DNA from: Maribacter algarum (ex Zhang et al. 2020)
GTDB lineage: Bacteria; Bacteroidota; Bacteroidia; Flavobacteriales; Flavobacteriaceae
Reading direction: 5' to 3'
NCBI RefSeq assembly: GCF_005885635.1
Contig: NZ_VATY01000002.1
Location: forward strand, 1,050,619-1,114,618
DNA: 64,000 bases
Shown piece by piece: positions 8,932 through 19,600 of the stretch. Below the pieces are notes generated by a model. It made no database searches. It worked only from the letters and a program-made list of their open reading frames with translations, and had not been told where the DNA came from. Every line of letters begins with the position of its first letter. The stretch's first letter is position 1. The translations under genes and the position numbers were made by a program.

Positions 8932-9006
8932 GGTGGAAGACCGGGTTCGAACCGGCGACTTCTGGTACCACAAACCAGCGCTCTAACCAGCTGAGCTACA
9001 ACCACC
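8932..9006 (-). tRNA. tRNA-His (GTG)
   Basis: Cloverleaf read on the minus strand, with G-1 at 9006, D-stem GCTC, anticodon stem CTGGT/ACCAG around loop TTGTGGT (anticodon GTG), T-arm GCCGG-TTCGAAC-CCGGT and discriminator C at 8932. CCA is not encoded. The acceptor stem GTGGTTG/CTTCCAC contains two adjacent U-U mismatches (5:68 and 6:67), which is unusual. The G-1:C73 pair is typical of tRNA-His. Confidence 0.93.
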
Positions 9007-9021
9007 ATTTGTAAGCGATTG

Positions 9022-9052
9022 CAAAGGTAATTTTTTTTAATTGATCTTTCAA
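9022..9052 (-). promoter_or_regulatory. Promoter of tRNA-His
   Basis: Minus strand: TTG (9052-9050), a 20-bp spacer and TACCTTTG (9029-9022). The box is 15 bp before the tRNA 5' end and fits TTG-N17-23-TAnnTTTG. Confidence 0.7.
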
Positions 9053-9304
9053 AAGAAACCTTCTAAAAAGAATTATTATAAGCTGAAGCTTCCGAAGTCC
9101 CAATTTAAATTAGCGTTTTAGAGGTTTTTACATCTTCCACAAGAAAAATAAACTGACGTTTACTCCAAATATGTATGCGCCGAAAAAACTATGCAAAATA
9201 CATGATATCACGGTCTTACATCTTATTTAAACCATTTCACAACATAAATTATTCGTCCTTAGTGCTATAGTTTACTTTTATGTTTCCGACTTAACCTAGT
9301 TTGA
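9053..9304. other. Intergenic region before the histidine kinase
   Basis: AT-rich stretch between the tRNA-His promoter and the kinase gene. I see no ORF, no strong hairpin and no clear TAnnTTTG box. It presumably contains the kinase promoter. Confidence 0.4.
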
Positions 9305-11398
9305 ATGAATTTGACCAAAATCAACTCTTTGTCTTCGAACAACTCTGCGAAAATATTTTTTGTTTTCATATTGGGGGCTTTTTTGTGTTCAAATATTTCT
9401 AATGGTCAACAAAATGTCAGGGACAGTATAGTTGAGTTACTTCAAAAAAACAAATCAAATAAAGGGTTGACTGAAAAGGATTCTGTTCAAGTTGACCTTT
9501 TGAATAAACTTGGTCAAAATCTTCGGTTTTATAAAGCAGACAGTCTACTAAGAGTTGCTGAACAAGCTCTTAACCATAGCAAGACCATCAATTATACTAG
9601 GGGCCATATAGTAGCTTTAGGTAATATTGGAGATTATTATTCGGATAAAGGCAACCATGAAAAAGCTATTCAGAACTACAAAGCAGCTTTGGAAATCGCT
9701 AATGAAACAAAGAAAACCGATCTTATACTCGGGGCTCAGAATCAGTTAGCAAATCAGTTCACTTTCCACAGAGACTATGCTCAAGCACTTGAGGAATATT
9801 TAACCGGAATTGAAATAGCAACAGATGCGGATAACAAACACATGCTTGCCGTGCTTAACGAAAATATCGCGCTTCTATATGCAGATCAACGGGATTACGA
9901 ACAGGCTCTCGTATATTTTAAAATTGTAAAAAAACTAAACGAGGAGATTGGCGATGAAGTTTTAACTGCCTTTACTACCAGTAATATGGCAGATACCTAT
10001 GCAGATATGGGTAATCTTGAGTATGCCATGTACCACATAACTACCAGTATAGCAGTTTTCGAAAAACACGAATTAATGGACTGGCTTGCATTTGGATACG
10101 AGGTCAAGGGTAAAACCTATCTCAAACAAGGCAAATACAAATGGGCCATATTTTGGTATAATCAAAGCCAATCGCTACATACCAAAAGTGTTGAAGATGA
10201 AAGGAGCGAAATTAGCCTATTAAATGGAATAGCCGAAGCTAACATTGGATTAAAAAAAGATAGTATCTCTGAAAAATATGCTTTGTCAGCATTGGAAATT
10301 TCATCAAGACTCAATGAAAATAATGGAGTTCAGAAGAGCGCTGAAATTCTGTATAGGGTAAGTAAAAAAAGAGGGGATTATATTAATGCCTTGAGTTATC
10401 ATGAACTCTTTCAAAGACTTTCAGACACTATTGCCAAGAATGGTAGTGAGAAAAATCTTTTAATGTTAAAAACCAAAATGAATCATGAGCAACAAAAGAA
10501 AAGCCTTATTGAAGCAAATGAGAAGGCCTTAGCAAAGCAAAAAAACTATGTTTATGCTTCTCTTGCTTTCTTATTGATTCTTGCAGTGATTACCTTGTTG
10601 GTCAGAAGAAATGAGAAGATTCAAAAAAATCTCAATAAAGAATTGCATACCAAGAAAGCGGATCTTGAAAAGAATGAAATAGAACTCAGGGCCATCAATG
10701 AAACAAAGGATAAGATGTTTTCAATTATTGGCCATGACTTACGAGGACCTATTGGCGCTTTTCAAGGTTTACTGCAACTCCTAAAGAATGGGGAAATCAA
10801 TCAAACTGAATTTTTACAATTTGTTCCAAAACTTAGAACTGATATTGATAATATTTCTTTCACACTAAATAACTTACTTTCATGGGGGCAAACTCAAATG
10901 AATGGTACCATTACCCAACCCACGGTAGTTTCCTTAGAAAATTTGGTAAAGGATAATGTTAATCTATTGTCCGAAATAGCTGGGAACAAGTCTATTAAGA
11001 TGATAAGTCAATTAGGGGAAAATACTTTGGCCTGGTCCGACGCCGACCAAATTGACATTGTCATTCGTAATTTAATGAGTAATGCTTTGAAGTTTACTCC
11101 TAAGAATGGAATGGTAACTATTGATGCTAAAGAAAAGAGCAATCATTGGGAAGTATCCGTACGGGATACTGGTGTTGGTATTGACGAAGAAACCAGAGAT
11201 AGGATTTTCGCTAAAAATTCAAATGTAACTACCTACGGTACAGAAAATGAAAAAGGTACCGGACTCGGATTATCATTATGTAAAGAAATGGTGGAAAATA
11301 ACAATGGTACTATTTGGGTTGAAAGTGTTTTGCGAAAAGGCACATGTTTTTACTTCACTGTCCCTAAGGCTAAAAAAACATTTCAACAAGCTAGCTAG
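9305..11398 (+). CDS. TPR-containing sensor histidine kinase
   Basis: 697 residues: N-terminal signal or anchor segment (residues 14-35), several tetratricopeptide repeats (about 70-390), one transmembrane segment (about 414-434, YVYASLAFLLILAVITLLV), a coiled coil, then the kinase core. Phospho-acceptor H477 lies in IIGHDLRGPIG. The ATP-binding boxes are N (LMSNALKFTP), G1 (RDTGVGID) and G2 (GTGLGLSLCKEMV). It probably senses a periplasmic signal through the TPR domain. No response regulator gene is adjacent, so it is an orphan kinase. Its last 4 bp overlap the convergent bshB1 gene. Confidence 0.92.
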   Translation: MNLTKINSLSSNNSAKIFFVFILGAFLCSNISNGQQNVRDSIVELLQKNKSNKGLTEKDSVQVDLLNKLGQNLRFYKADSLLRVAEQALNHSKTINYTRGHIVALGNIGDYYSDKGNHEKAIQNYKAALEIANETKKTDLILGAQNQLANQFTFHRDYAQALEEYLTGIEIATDADNKHMLAVLNENIALLYADQRDYEQALVYFKIVKKLNEEIGDEVLTAFTTSNMADTYADMGNLEYAMYHITTSIAVFEKHELMDWLAFGYEVKGKTYLKQGKYKWAIFWYNQSQSLHTKSVEDERSEISLLNGIAEANIGLKKDSISEKYALSALEISSRLNENNGVQKSAEILYRVSKKRGDYINALSYHELFQRLSDTIAKNGSEKNLLMLKTKMNHEQQKKSLIEANEKALAKQKNYVYASLAFLLILAVITLLVRRNEKIQKNLNKELHTKKADLEKNEIELRAINETKDKMFSIIGHDLRGPIGAFQGLLQLLKNGEINQTEFLQFVPKLRTDIDNISFTLNNLLSWGQTQMNGTITQPTVVSLENLVKDNVNLLSEIAGNKSIKMISQLGENTLAWSDADQIDIVIRNLMSNALKFTPKNGMVTIDAKEKSNHWEVSVRDTGVGIDEETRDRIFAKNSNVTTYGTENEKGTGLGLSLCKEMVENNNGTIWVESVLRKGTCFYFTVPKAKKTFQQAS

Positions 11399-12111
11399 AT
11401 AAGGTCATCCAACCCTTTTACCGCAGGATATCGTTCTGTATTAAAACCTTCGGCATACTCCGTATTTATATATCTTCCCAAGTCTCTTGCTCGATACGTC
11501 ACACTATCAATAAAGTTTTTACTGCTAATCGGTGTTTCAGGCTCATCGCTTTTTGGATCAAAAAACTGGGAACTATAGGCCAGGATTGATTCCACCTTTT
11601 TATCAATAAAACCGGTTACATCAACAACAAAATCTGGTTCCAAGTTTTTCCATTGAATATAATGGTATACTCTTTTTGGCCGCCATGCTTGTTGTAAAGC
11701 TCCATCTAATTTGGTTTCGAATTTTATCAATCCACTCAGAAAACAAGACTCACTAACTAATTTACTTCCCTTCGGATGATCTATATGTCGGTCGTCAATC
11801 GCATTGCAAAGCACAATCTCTGGACGATATTTTCGTATCATCTTAATAACCTCGGTTTGATGGACTTTATCGTTTACAAAAAATCCATCTGCAAAGGCAA
11901 GGTTCTCTCGGGCTGAAAGTCCTAAAATTTCTGCGGAATGCGCTGCTTCCCTGTCCCTAATTTCGGCCGAACCTCTAGTACCTAGTTCTCCTCTTGTTAA
12001 GTCTACAACTCCAACTTTTTTTCCCAGGGAAATTTCCTTAGCTATAGTTGCTCCTGCTCCTAATTCAACATCGTCTGGGTGAGCACCAAAAGCCAATATA
12101 TCTAATTTCAT
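11395..12111 (-). CDS. bshB1: BshB1, N-acetylglucosaminyl-malate deacetylase of bacillithiol biosynthesis
   Basis: 238-residue PIG-L-fold zinc hydrolase. Zinc ligands are H11 and D14 (GAHPDDVELGAG) and the HIDH motif about residue 110. DLTRGELGTRGS and the SSKNFIDSVTYRARDLG region match the bacillithiol-specific branch. It removes acetate from GlcNAc-malate to give GlcN-malate, the substrate for cysteine addition by BshC (not in the window). It lies 44 bp after a sulfur amino acid enzyme gene on the same strand, so the two may be co-transcribed. Confidence 0.9.
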   Translation of the reverse strand: MKLDILAFGAHPDDVELGAGATIAKEISLGKKVGVVDLTRGELGTRGSAEIRDREAAHSAEILGLSARENLAFADGFFVNDKVHQTEVIKMIRKYRPEIVLCNAIDDRHIDHPKGSKLVSESCFLSGLIKFETKLDGALQQAWRPKRVYHYIQWKNLEPDFVVDVTGFIDKKVESILAYSSQFFDPKSDEPETPISSKNFIDSVTYRARDLGRYINTEYAEGFNTERYPAVKGLDDLI

Positions 12112-12155
12112 ATGTGTTTTTCTTTGGATGGTTTACTTGGATTTTTCTATTCAGA

Positions 12156-13331
12156 CTAGTGAGTCGTAACTGACTCAGTCGACCTTACTTTATGCAGCGC
12201 TTGTTCAATATCGGCAATTAGGTCTTCAGGTTCTTCAATACCAACCGAAAAGCGAATCAATCCGTCTTTGATACCTTGTTCTGCTCTTGTTTCTGCGCTC
12301 ATCAACGCATGGGAAGTCTCAGCAGGTGAGATAAGTGTACTTTCAACTCCCGCTAAACTCATTGAGGATTTTATTAATTGTAAGGATTTTCTAAACTTTT
12401 GGGCATCGAACACTTCTTTCAATTCAAAGGAAAGCATACCTCCAAAACCATTCATTTGAGATTTTGCTAATTCATGTTCAGGATGCGAAGGTAACCCAGG
12501 ATAATATACAGATTCAATATCTTCGTTGTTATATAAGTATTCTGCCATTCGTTGTGCATTCGTATTTTGCGCCTTCACCCGTAGCCCCATTGTTTTTATA
12601 CTGCGTTCTAAGAGCCAAACCGTATAATCGCTTAGACTTCCTCCAAAATTCTTTGCTAATTGAAATATACGTTCAATATGCTCCTGTTTAGCCGCTACTG
12701 CACCTGCACAGATATCGGAATGTCCACCCATATATTTTGTTGCACTGTGGATGACCACATCAATTCCGAAATCAATGGGGTTCTGATTTACGGGACTGGC
12801 AAAAGTATTATCAATCATCGAAACGATTCCGTTTGTCTTGGAAAGTTTCCCAATGGCTTCCAAATCTGTTATAGTCAATAAAGGATTCGATGGAGTTTCA
12901 ATATAAATAACTTTGGTATTATCTTGAATCTTTGCTTCAAAATCCTCAGGTTTCCATCCTTCAGTAAAAGAATATGATATTCCATATTTATCAAATACCT
13001 CAGTTACCAAATTGTATGTACCTCCGTATAAGGTCTGTTGCAGAACGATATGATCTCCAGCACGAAGGAAAGCCATTAAAGCTGTACTTACAGCAGCCAT
13101 TCCACTTCCAAATATCAATGCGGACTCCGCATGCTCTAAAGCTGCGATTTTTTTGGCAAGCCCCTCTTGATTTGGTGTGTTGAAATATCTTGGATATCGT
13201 TTCACATCAACATCTTCAAACGCATAGGAACTGCTCATATACAAAGGAGAAATGGCACCTTTGAACTTCTCATCAACTATCTCTCCCACATGAGTACAAA
13301 TAGTATTTAGCCCTTTTTTCGTCTTGCCCAT
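12156..13331 (-). CDS. Trans-sulfuration PLP enzyme (cystathionine gamma-synthase / methionine gamma-lyase type)
   Basis: 391 residues from the ATG at 13331; an in-frame TTG at 13340 would add 3 residues but is less likely. It belongs to the Cys/Met-metabolism PLP family. Signs are the PLP-phosphate loop FGSGMAAVSTALMAF, YGGTYNLV, the Asp in IDNTFASP and the Schiff-base Lys in HSATKYMGGHSD. It should act on cystathionine, O-acyl-homoserine or methionine. Sequence alone does not separate synthase, beta/gamma-lyase and methionine gamma-lyase. The nearby bshB1 hints at cysteine metabolism. Confidence 0.85.
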   Translation of the reverse strand: MGKTKKGLNTICTHVGEIVDEKFKGAISPLYMSSSYAFEDVDVKRYPRYFNTPNQEGLAKKIAALEHAESALIFGSGMAAVSTALMAFLRAGDHIVLQQTLYGGTYNLVTEVFDKYGISYSFTEGWKPEDFEAKIQDNTKVIYIETPSNPLLTITDLEAIGKLSKTNGIVSMIDNTFASPVNQNPIDFGIDVVIHSATKYMGGHSDICAGAVAAKQEHIERIFQLAKNFGGSLSDYTVWLLERSIKTMGLRVKAQNTNAQRMAEYLYNNEDIESVYYPGLPSHPEHELAKSQMNGFGGMLSFELKEVFDAQKFRKSLQLIKSSMSLAGVESTLISPAETSHALMSAETRAEQGIKDGLIRFSVGIEEPEDLIADIEQALHKVRSTESVTTH

Positions 13332-13368
13332 CGTTATCAATTTATTGTGATAAAGTTACTAAAATCGA

Positions 13369-14778
13369 TTAGACTTGAACCTTTTTCCAATTTCCTTTTT
13401 TAAACCAAATTATGGATACAATGGCCAAGAGAACCTCGGCGGCTGTAATGGCAATAAAAACCCCCATGGCACCAAGTTCAAAAGTAATGGCTGCCAAATA
13501 GGCAAAAGGCAATTGAAACATCCAGAAGGCAACCAGGTTTATCTTAGTTGGAGTACCAGTATCCCCTGCTCCATTGAAAGCTTGAGTAACCACCATTCCG
13601 TAAGCATAGAAAATATATCCTATGGCGATAATTTGAAGACAAAGTCCTCCATTTTCAATTACTACGGGATTATCATTAAACCATCCTACAAGGTCATGCG
13701 AAAAAAAAAGGTAAATGATTGAAACAATTCCCATGAAATAGGCATTGTACTTTCCGGTCTTCCAAACGGAAGTTTCCGCTCGGTCTGGTTTTTTGGCGCC
13801 GAGGTTCTGTCCTACCAAGGTTGCGGCTGCATTACTCATTCCCCAAGAAGGCATTAGGGTAAAGAGCATAATTCTAATCGCAATCGTATACCCCGCAAGT
13901 ACCTCGCTGCCAAATTCAGCCATCATTCGCATTAGAAAAACCCAGCTAGAAGTTCCAATTAGAAACTGGGCTATTCCCCCTAAAGAAACCTTGATTAAGT
14001 TCATCATTACTTTAATGCGAATAACGATATCTTTAAACTTAATTTGAATGGTACTCCATCCGAAGAACAAAATTGCCAACTGGAAAAGAACAGCACTACC
14101 CCTACCAATGTTTGTAGCAATAGCAGCTCCCATTACCCCGTACTCAGGGACAGGTCCCCATCCGAAGATAAAAATCGGGTCAAGAATAATGTTTAATCCA
14201 TTAGACAAAACTAAGGTCCACATAGCCACAGAAGCATTTCCTGCCCCACGGAAAATCGCGTTGATCAAGAATAGCAAGAGAATGGTGATATTACCTCCAA
14301 TCAAGAGTTGTGTGTAACCATAGCCTTCAGCGATAAGTTCGGGTTCAGCACCCATCAACGCTAGTATCTCTTTCGCGAATAAAAAGCCTAAAACCCCAAC
14401 AATAATAGAAACCACAACGCCAAGCGCAATGGCTTGTACAGCGGCTTCCTTTGCTCCCTGAACATCTTTTTCGCCAATTCTACGGGCAACTACTGCGGTT
14501 GCCGCCATACTTAGACCAATGGCTACTGCATAAACTAAAGTAATAATGGATTCAGTTAGGCCGATTGTAGCAACAGCATTCACGCTTACTTGTGAGACAT
14601 AGGCTATATCGACAATGGCGAATATAGATTCCATCATCATTTCTAAAATCATGGGAATGGAAAGCATGAATATCGCTTTGCGAATGCTTCCAGTAGTAAA
14701 CTCGTTTTCCTTGCCCGTTATGGCTTGGATAAAATATTGGTATAACTTTTTAAGTGTAAGTGTATTGGATTGTGTCAT
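13369..14778 (-). CDS. MATE-family multidrug/cation efflux transporter
   Basis: 469 residues with about 12 hydrophobic segments in two repeated halves. MLSIPMILEMMMESIFAIVD near the start and the second-half counterpart around IKVSLGGIAQFLIGTSSWVF are typical of MATE transporters. It exports organic cations or drugs in exchange for Na+ or H+ across the inner membrane. It lies upstream of, and on the same strand as, the PLP enzyme gene, 37 bp away. The substrate is unknown. Confidence 0.9.
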   Translation of the reverse strand: MTQSNTLTLKKLYQYFIQAITGKENEFTTGSIRKAIFMLSIPMILEMMMESIFAIVDIAYVSQVSVNAVATIGLTESIITLVYAVAIGLSMAATAVVARRIGEKDVQGAKEAAVQAIALGVVVSIIVGVLGFLFAKEILALMGAEPELIAEGYGYTQLLIGGNITILLLFLINAIFRGAGNASVAMWTLVLSNGLNIILDPIFIFGWGPVPEYGVMGAAIATNIGRGSAVLFQLAILFFGWSTIQIKFKDIVIRIKVMMNLIKVSLGGIAQFLIGTSSWVFLMRMMAEFGSEVLAGYTIAIRIMLFTLMPSWGMSNAAATLVGQNLGAKKPDRAETSVWKTGKYNAYFMGIVSIIYLFFSHDLVGWFNDNPVVIENGGLCLQIIAIGYIFYAYGMVVTQAFNGAGDTGTPTKINLVAFWMFQLPFAYLAAITFELGAMGVFIAITAAEVLLAIVSIIWFKKGNWKKVQV

Positions 14779-15078
14779 TATGAAAAGAATTATGTGAGAA
14801 AAAGAGTAGGAATAGTGTCAAACCGTACGACAAAAGGACGGTTACTTTTGGGGCGAGAGCCCTATGACATCTATAAAAAACATAATTCTTATAACTTCAT
14901 GATGGTGTAAAGATGCAGAAATTATTTTAAACATGAAGTTCTTAGACAATAATTTAACAATACTACTATCCCTTATATAAGGTTGGGGTACTAAATTCGA
15001 AGTAGGTTGAAAGTCAAAATCACTCCTTTAAATGTTTTATATCTTTAGCGCTCCACTTAACTAAGTATCGAACAACGA
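14779..15078. other. Divergent intergenic region between MATE and PAP2 genes
   Basis: 300 bp without a convincing gene. It holds an inverted repeat AACCGT/ACGGTT (14820-14842), which could fold in the MATE 5' leader. It also holds a perfect 12-bp palindrome CCTTATATAAGG (14971-14982) on the PAP2 side. Near 15040 there is TATCTTTA, one base off a TAnnTTTG box. Functions are not known. Confidence 0.4.
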
Positions 15079-15981
15079 ATGCAACCTTTTCTTCTTATGA
15101 GCAATCGGAATTTTGTTAAAACCAACAAATCGCTGTGTATTTTAATTTTGTTTTTAAGCATTTTTTTTAGTGTTCAAAGTCAAAGTTTGGCTCCTCTTTC
15201 CATCCAGGATACCGTAGGCATACCAGAAACAAACTGGAATAATTTCAAATATGATTTTGCGAGTATTTTTGGTGGTGTAGGGTATTCATATACAAGACCA
15301 TTACACTGGAAAGGCAAACAATGGGGCACATTCGGTGCCATTGTAGGGGGAACAACCTTGTTATATCTTTTTGACAAGGAAACTTCCCAATTTGCCATTC
15401 GACAGAAAGAGGGCATTCCCCTGTTTGTTCGAGATTATGGGAATGAATTTGGCAGTCCACAGTATAATTATATGTTTACCGGAGGATTTTATGTCGTGGG
15501 GTTGTTAAGTAAAAATGAAAAATTGCGACGTACGGGTGTCTTATTGATATCCTCCGCTACCTCAGCAGGATTGTTACAGCAATTGGCCAAATCCGTTGTA
15601 GGGCGAGCACGCCCAGAAAGTGGAAAAACAAAGGACACCTTTGACCCTTTTACAGCGGACAAAAAATTTCATTCCTTTCCGTCAGGTCATGCAATACTAG
15701 CTTTTACAAACGCCTATGCCATTGCGAAGCAATTTAGAAACCCCTGGATCAAAGCAGGAATCTACACAGTAGGATTAGTACCAGGTATTTCAAGATTATG
15801 GGATGGAAAACATTGGCTTACAGATGTTGCTTTGGGCATAGCAATCAGTATTTTTACAGTTGAATCCATCGATAGATATCTCGATTATCGGTATAATGAA
15901 AAATACAATCAAAAAACTAAAAAAGTAAGCTGGAACCTGAATTTTGCTCCAAGTAGACTTGGAATAACCGCGAGGTTTTAA
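15079..15981 (+). CDS. PAP2-superfamily phosphatase, exported
   Basis: 300 residues with an N-terminal signal segment (CILILFLSIFFSVQSQS). An alternative ATG at 15097 removes 6 residues and leaves the signal intact. Phosphatase motifs are KSVVGRARPESG (motif 1), FHSFPSGHAILAF (motif 2) and SRLWDGKHWLTDVALG (motif 3). The active site faces the periplasm, with lipid phosphates such as undecaprenyl or lipid A phosphates as likely substrates. A second PAP2 gene follows 46 bp later. Confidence 0.87.
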   Translation: MQPFLLMSNRNFVKTNKSLCILILFLSIFFSVQSQSLAPLSIQDTVGIPETNWNNFKYDFASIFGGVGYSYTRPLHWKGKQWGTFGAIVGGTTLLYLFDKETSQFAIRQKEGIPLFVRDYGNEFGSPQYNYMFTGGFYVVGLLSKNEKLRRTGVLLISSATSAGLLQQLAKSVVGRARPESGKTKDTFDPFTADKKFHSFPSGHAILAFTNAYAIAKQFRNPWIKAGIYTVGLVPGISRLWDGKHWLTDVALGIAISIFTVESIDRYLDYRYNEKYNQKTKKVSWNLNFAPSRLGITARF

Positions 15982-16027
15982 TGATATAATCCTTATGGGA
16001 ATTGCTTCCGATTTTATGAATTGAAAT

Positions 16028-16600
16028 ATGCTGGAGGAACTGTTTAGAATCGATGAAGAGCTTTTCTTACACCTCAATGGCATGGGGACGCCCTTATGGG
16101 ATGGTTTTTGGTTATATATCTCTAGAACTCTAAGTCTAATTACGATACCCTTGCTCATAATGGTAATTTTCCTTTCCTACCGATTCTTTGGATGGAGGAA
16201 GACAGCACTTATTATTGGTTTGGCGATTTTATTACTTGGTTGTACCGAGCTATTGTCTATTCTTTTTAAAAATAATATCGCTAGGTTAAGACCATGCTAC
16301 CATTACGAGATTAGTAAGGTAATGAGAGTTGTAAAGAGTTATTGTGGTGGCCAGTATGGATACTTCTCGGCTCATGCCGCGAATTCATGTGCATTTGCCT
16401 GCTTTTTCGGAATACTTCTCGGAAAAAAAACTAAATCTTTTGTTCTTTTTATAGGTTTATGGGCACTTTTAGTAAGCTATAGCAGAATCTATATCGGAGT
16501 GCATTTCCCTTTAGATGTAATCACAGGAATTTTCTTTGGTATCGGTTTCGGATACGTATTTGGCAATCTCCTTCCGAAGCTGGATAAGTACATCGAATAA
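16028..16600 (+). CDS. PAP2-superfamily inner-membrane phosphatase
   Basis: 190 residues with about five transmembrane segments. Motifs: LFKNNIARLRPC (motif 1), GYFSAHAANS (motif 2, with Ala for the usual Gly before His) and SRIYIGVHFPLDV (motif 3). This small form resembles undecaprenyl-pyrophosphatase (BacA-independent) and LpxF-like lipid A phosphatases of Bacteroidota. The exact substrate cannot be told. It follows the larger PAP2 gene in the same direction and converges on ccsBA. Confidence 0.87.
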   Translation: MLEELFRIDEELFLHLNGMGTPLWDGFWLYISRTLSLITIPLLIMVIFLSYRFFGWRKTALIIGLAILLLGCTELLSILFKNNIARLRPCYHYEISKVMRVVKSYCGGQYGYFSAHAANSCAFACFFGILLGKKTKSFVLFIGLWALLVSYSRIYIGVHFPLDVITGIFFGIGFGYVFGNLLPKLDKYIE

Positions 16601-16615
16601 GAAGATGGACAATTG

Positions 16616-19600
16616 CTATGCTTTGGAATAGTTGGCCTTGTAGCGCCAGAAGCTAATTCCGCCCAAGATCAAAATACCAAGTACAATATATTTCACATAA
16701 TCAGGAGTTACAGCCGCAGCTCCGCTTTGACCATAACTGTGAAGACCTACTAAATAATAATTCACCCCGAAATAGGTCATCATAATACTTAGATATCCTA
16801 AAACACTCAAGAAGTTAAAGGTCCATCTGCCGCGTAAGCCTGGCACCAATCGTGTATGAATAACAAAGGCATACACCATAATGGATATTAAAGCCCATGT
16901 TTCCTTGGGGTCCCAACCCCAATATCGACCCCAGCTTTCATTGGCCCATTGCCCCCCCAAGAAATTACCAATGGTCAGCATAATTAGTCCAACGGTCATT
17001 GACAACTCGTTGATGATGGTCAATTCTTTCAAATTGAGCTCCATTCGTTTTTTGTTCTTTTTAGTTGTTAGAATCATTAAGAGCATGCTAACCACACCCA
17101 AAATCATTGCTACGGTTAATGGGCCATAACTACCCACGATTACAGAGGTGTGAATCATCAACCAATAGCTATCTAAAACTGGGACCAAATTACCTATGGC
17201 CGGATCCACCCAATTTTGATGTGCAAAGAAAAGCAACATAGATCCTACAAAAGAAGCCGCAGCAAGTGTCATTGTACTCTTTTTTGAGAACAACATTCCC
17301 ATGCCTATGGTTGCCCATGACACAAAAAGAATACTTTCATATGCATCACTCCAAGGTGCATGACCTGAAATATACCAACGTAAAATCAAACCTGCTGTAT
17401 GCCAAAGAAAAAGTATTATAATCGTTCCTTTTAATACGTAAGAAGCGGCCTTCCAGATTTCGCGTTCTTTAAAAATTTGGAAGATTAAAACAAAAAATAG
17501 TAATACACCAACAAGGGCATACAGTTGATAAAGCAAATTGAAAATTCCCAATTTGTTATAAATTACCTCCGTATTGATTTTATTTTCAGAAGGCAACACT
17601 TCACTACCATGGTTTTGTTGGTTCTTTTTAAATGCTTCCAAAAGCTTATCCGCTTGAGCGTATTCACCTGTATTAATTGCTTTTCTAAGAGACATCAGAT
17701 AATACGGTACTGCATTTTTAATGAAATTACCATAAAGAGAATCGGAAACCTGGTACTGACCTCCACGATATTCCACTGCGGAAATCCATTTATTGTTCTC
17801 ATCATCCAACAAAGGGAAAATTTTGATAATCTTGCCTCCTAATGCTTGATCTAAAAGACTCAAACGGATATTAGCATCTTTTAAATCCTGTTGGAACTTA
17901 TTTGGGGCAAGTGCCGTAGTGGCATCGTCTAAAAATTGAGATAATTTGTATTCCCCTTTCTCATTAAAAAAATCAGTAGCTTTTATAAACTCTTGCCCTT
18001 TGGGAATCCCTAGTACATTGCGAATACTATCATTCTTTCCTTTTTTATCTACAGCAATAAATTCTGCATTATACCATGCGGGTGGATTGAGCATCATTGA
18101 GAGAAAAACTTGGTCGGAATTCATATTCCCGAACTTGTCATTTAAACTTAACTTTCGCAGTAATTCTGAGGAAAAGGTATTTATGGGCTTCATCCGACCG
18201 CCCTCATCTTGTATTATCAGCTTGCCGAAGGCTTCGGCATGTTCTTTTGAAACAATCGTAGTTTGTAATATAGAATCTATTTGCGACTGTGTTGGGAGTC
18301 CATTATTATGATCATGACCATCATCTGCAGTATGGTCTTGAGCAGTTGTTGAAACAAAGCAACCTAATAGCAGTACAATGGTTAGTGCTGCTTTTTTAGC
18401 TTTTAATTTGTTTAATGCTTGCGTTAAGTCTTTAAATCTGGTTTTTCCAAAGAACATAATTCCCATTAAACCAATATAGAGAAGGAAGTATCCCAAATAG
18501 GTAATCCATGTTCCCCATTGGTCATGATTGACAGAAAGCACGGTGCCTTTTTCATCAGGATGAAAACTGGATTGAAAAAATCGATATCCCTTATGGTCTA
18601 GAATATTATTCATAAAAATGTCATAGTCAAAAGGACGTTCATCTTCTAAAGTGACTTTACTCATAAAAGAAGCATAGCCCTTTTCAGTACCTGGGTATTT
18701 CTCCGCAATAAAATCATTGAGTTTAATACTAAAGGGCAATTCGTAAACCTTAGAACCATATGAAAGAGAGAAATCTAATCCCCCAACGGAGAACTTATCG
18801 GAAAAATTCGAGGTCCCCTTGCCACCCAAAAGTTTCTTTTGAACCGTTTCACCATTAGATGAAACTTCAACCACCAATGCCGAAAGACTTTGTTCAGTGA
18901 TTTCTTCCTTTGGAATTTCGACTACACCATACGAACCTTTTACCAATGGTTCAGGAATCACAAACTGCATTCCGGCCATATTGTAAAGTGAACGAAGCTG
19001 AAACTCCTGTAAACTGTCTTTGGCGACCTGGCCTTGAAATTGGTCCGCCATTCTCATAAAGTTTCCTTCAAAAGGAGATTTTATTTGATAGGTAGAATCT
19101 GTCGTAAATAGATTTATTGCACCATCTGTCGGTTTGTTCAAAGCAAAAAGCACGTTGTGTACATTGTTTACTTTATTGTTCTCTAAATAATGCTCTTCGC
19201 GCTGACCACTACCCGCTTCTACTATCTTTAGAAATTCTTTTCCGTTTTCATCGACAATCAATCCTTCTTTAGCTCCCGCTATAAAATCAACATAGGATAC
19301 TGTAAAGTTTTGTCCATTATAATCTGAATTCCATGGCAAATTAGATTTCAAGGCTTCAGGGGTAACGATTAAGTCGTCCTCCAGAACTTTTCTTTTGGGT
19401 TGCCCATCAATCTCCCCGTCAACAAAAGCTGTCAAAAAGGTTTTATCTGAATAAAAAACCTTCTCTGAGCTTCCTTCGCGTATGGGCATCATACCTTCAA
19501 AGCTGATATATCTTGTTACAAAGGCTCCAATAATGATGAGAATCCAGGAAAGGTGCAAAGTAAGTACAGGCCATTTTTCCCATCGGAACAATCGATAACG

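Noticed and set aside
8770..8994. 74-residue ORF over tRNA-His
   Set aside because: It covers the tRNA, its terminator and the duplicated fragment, and has no protein features.
14934..14981. 15-codon ORF before the PAP2 gene, possible leader peptide
   Set aside because: No ribosome-binding site, coupling or regulatory codon run is visible.
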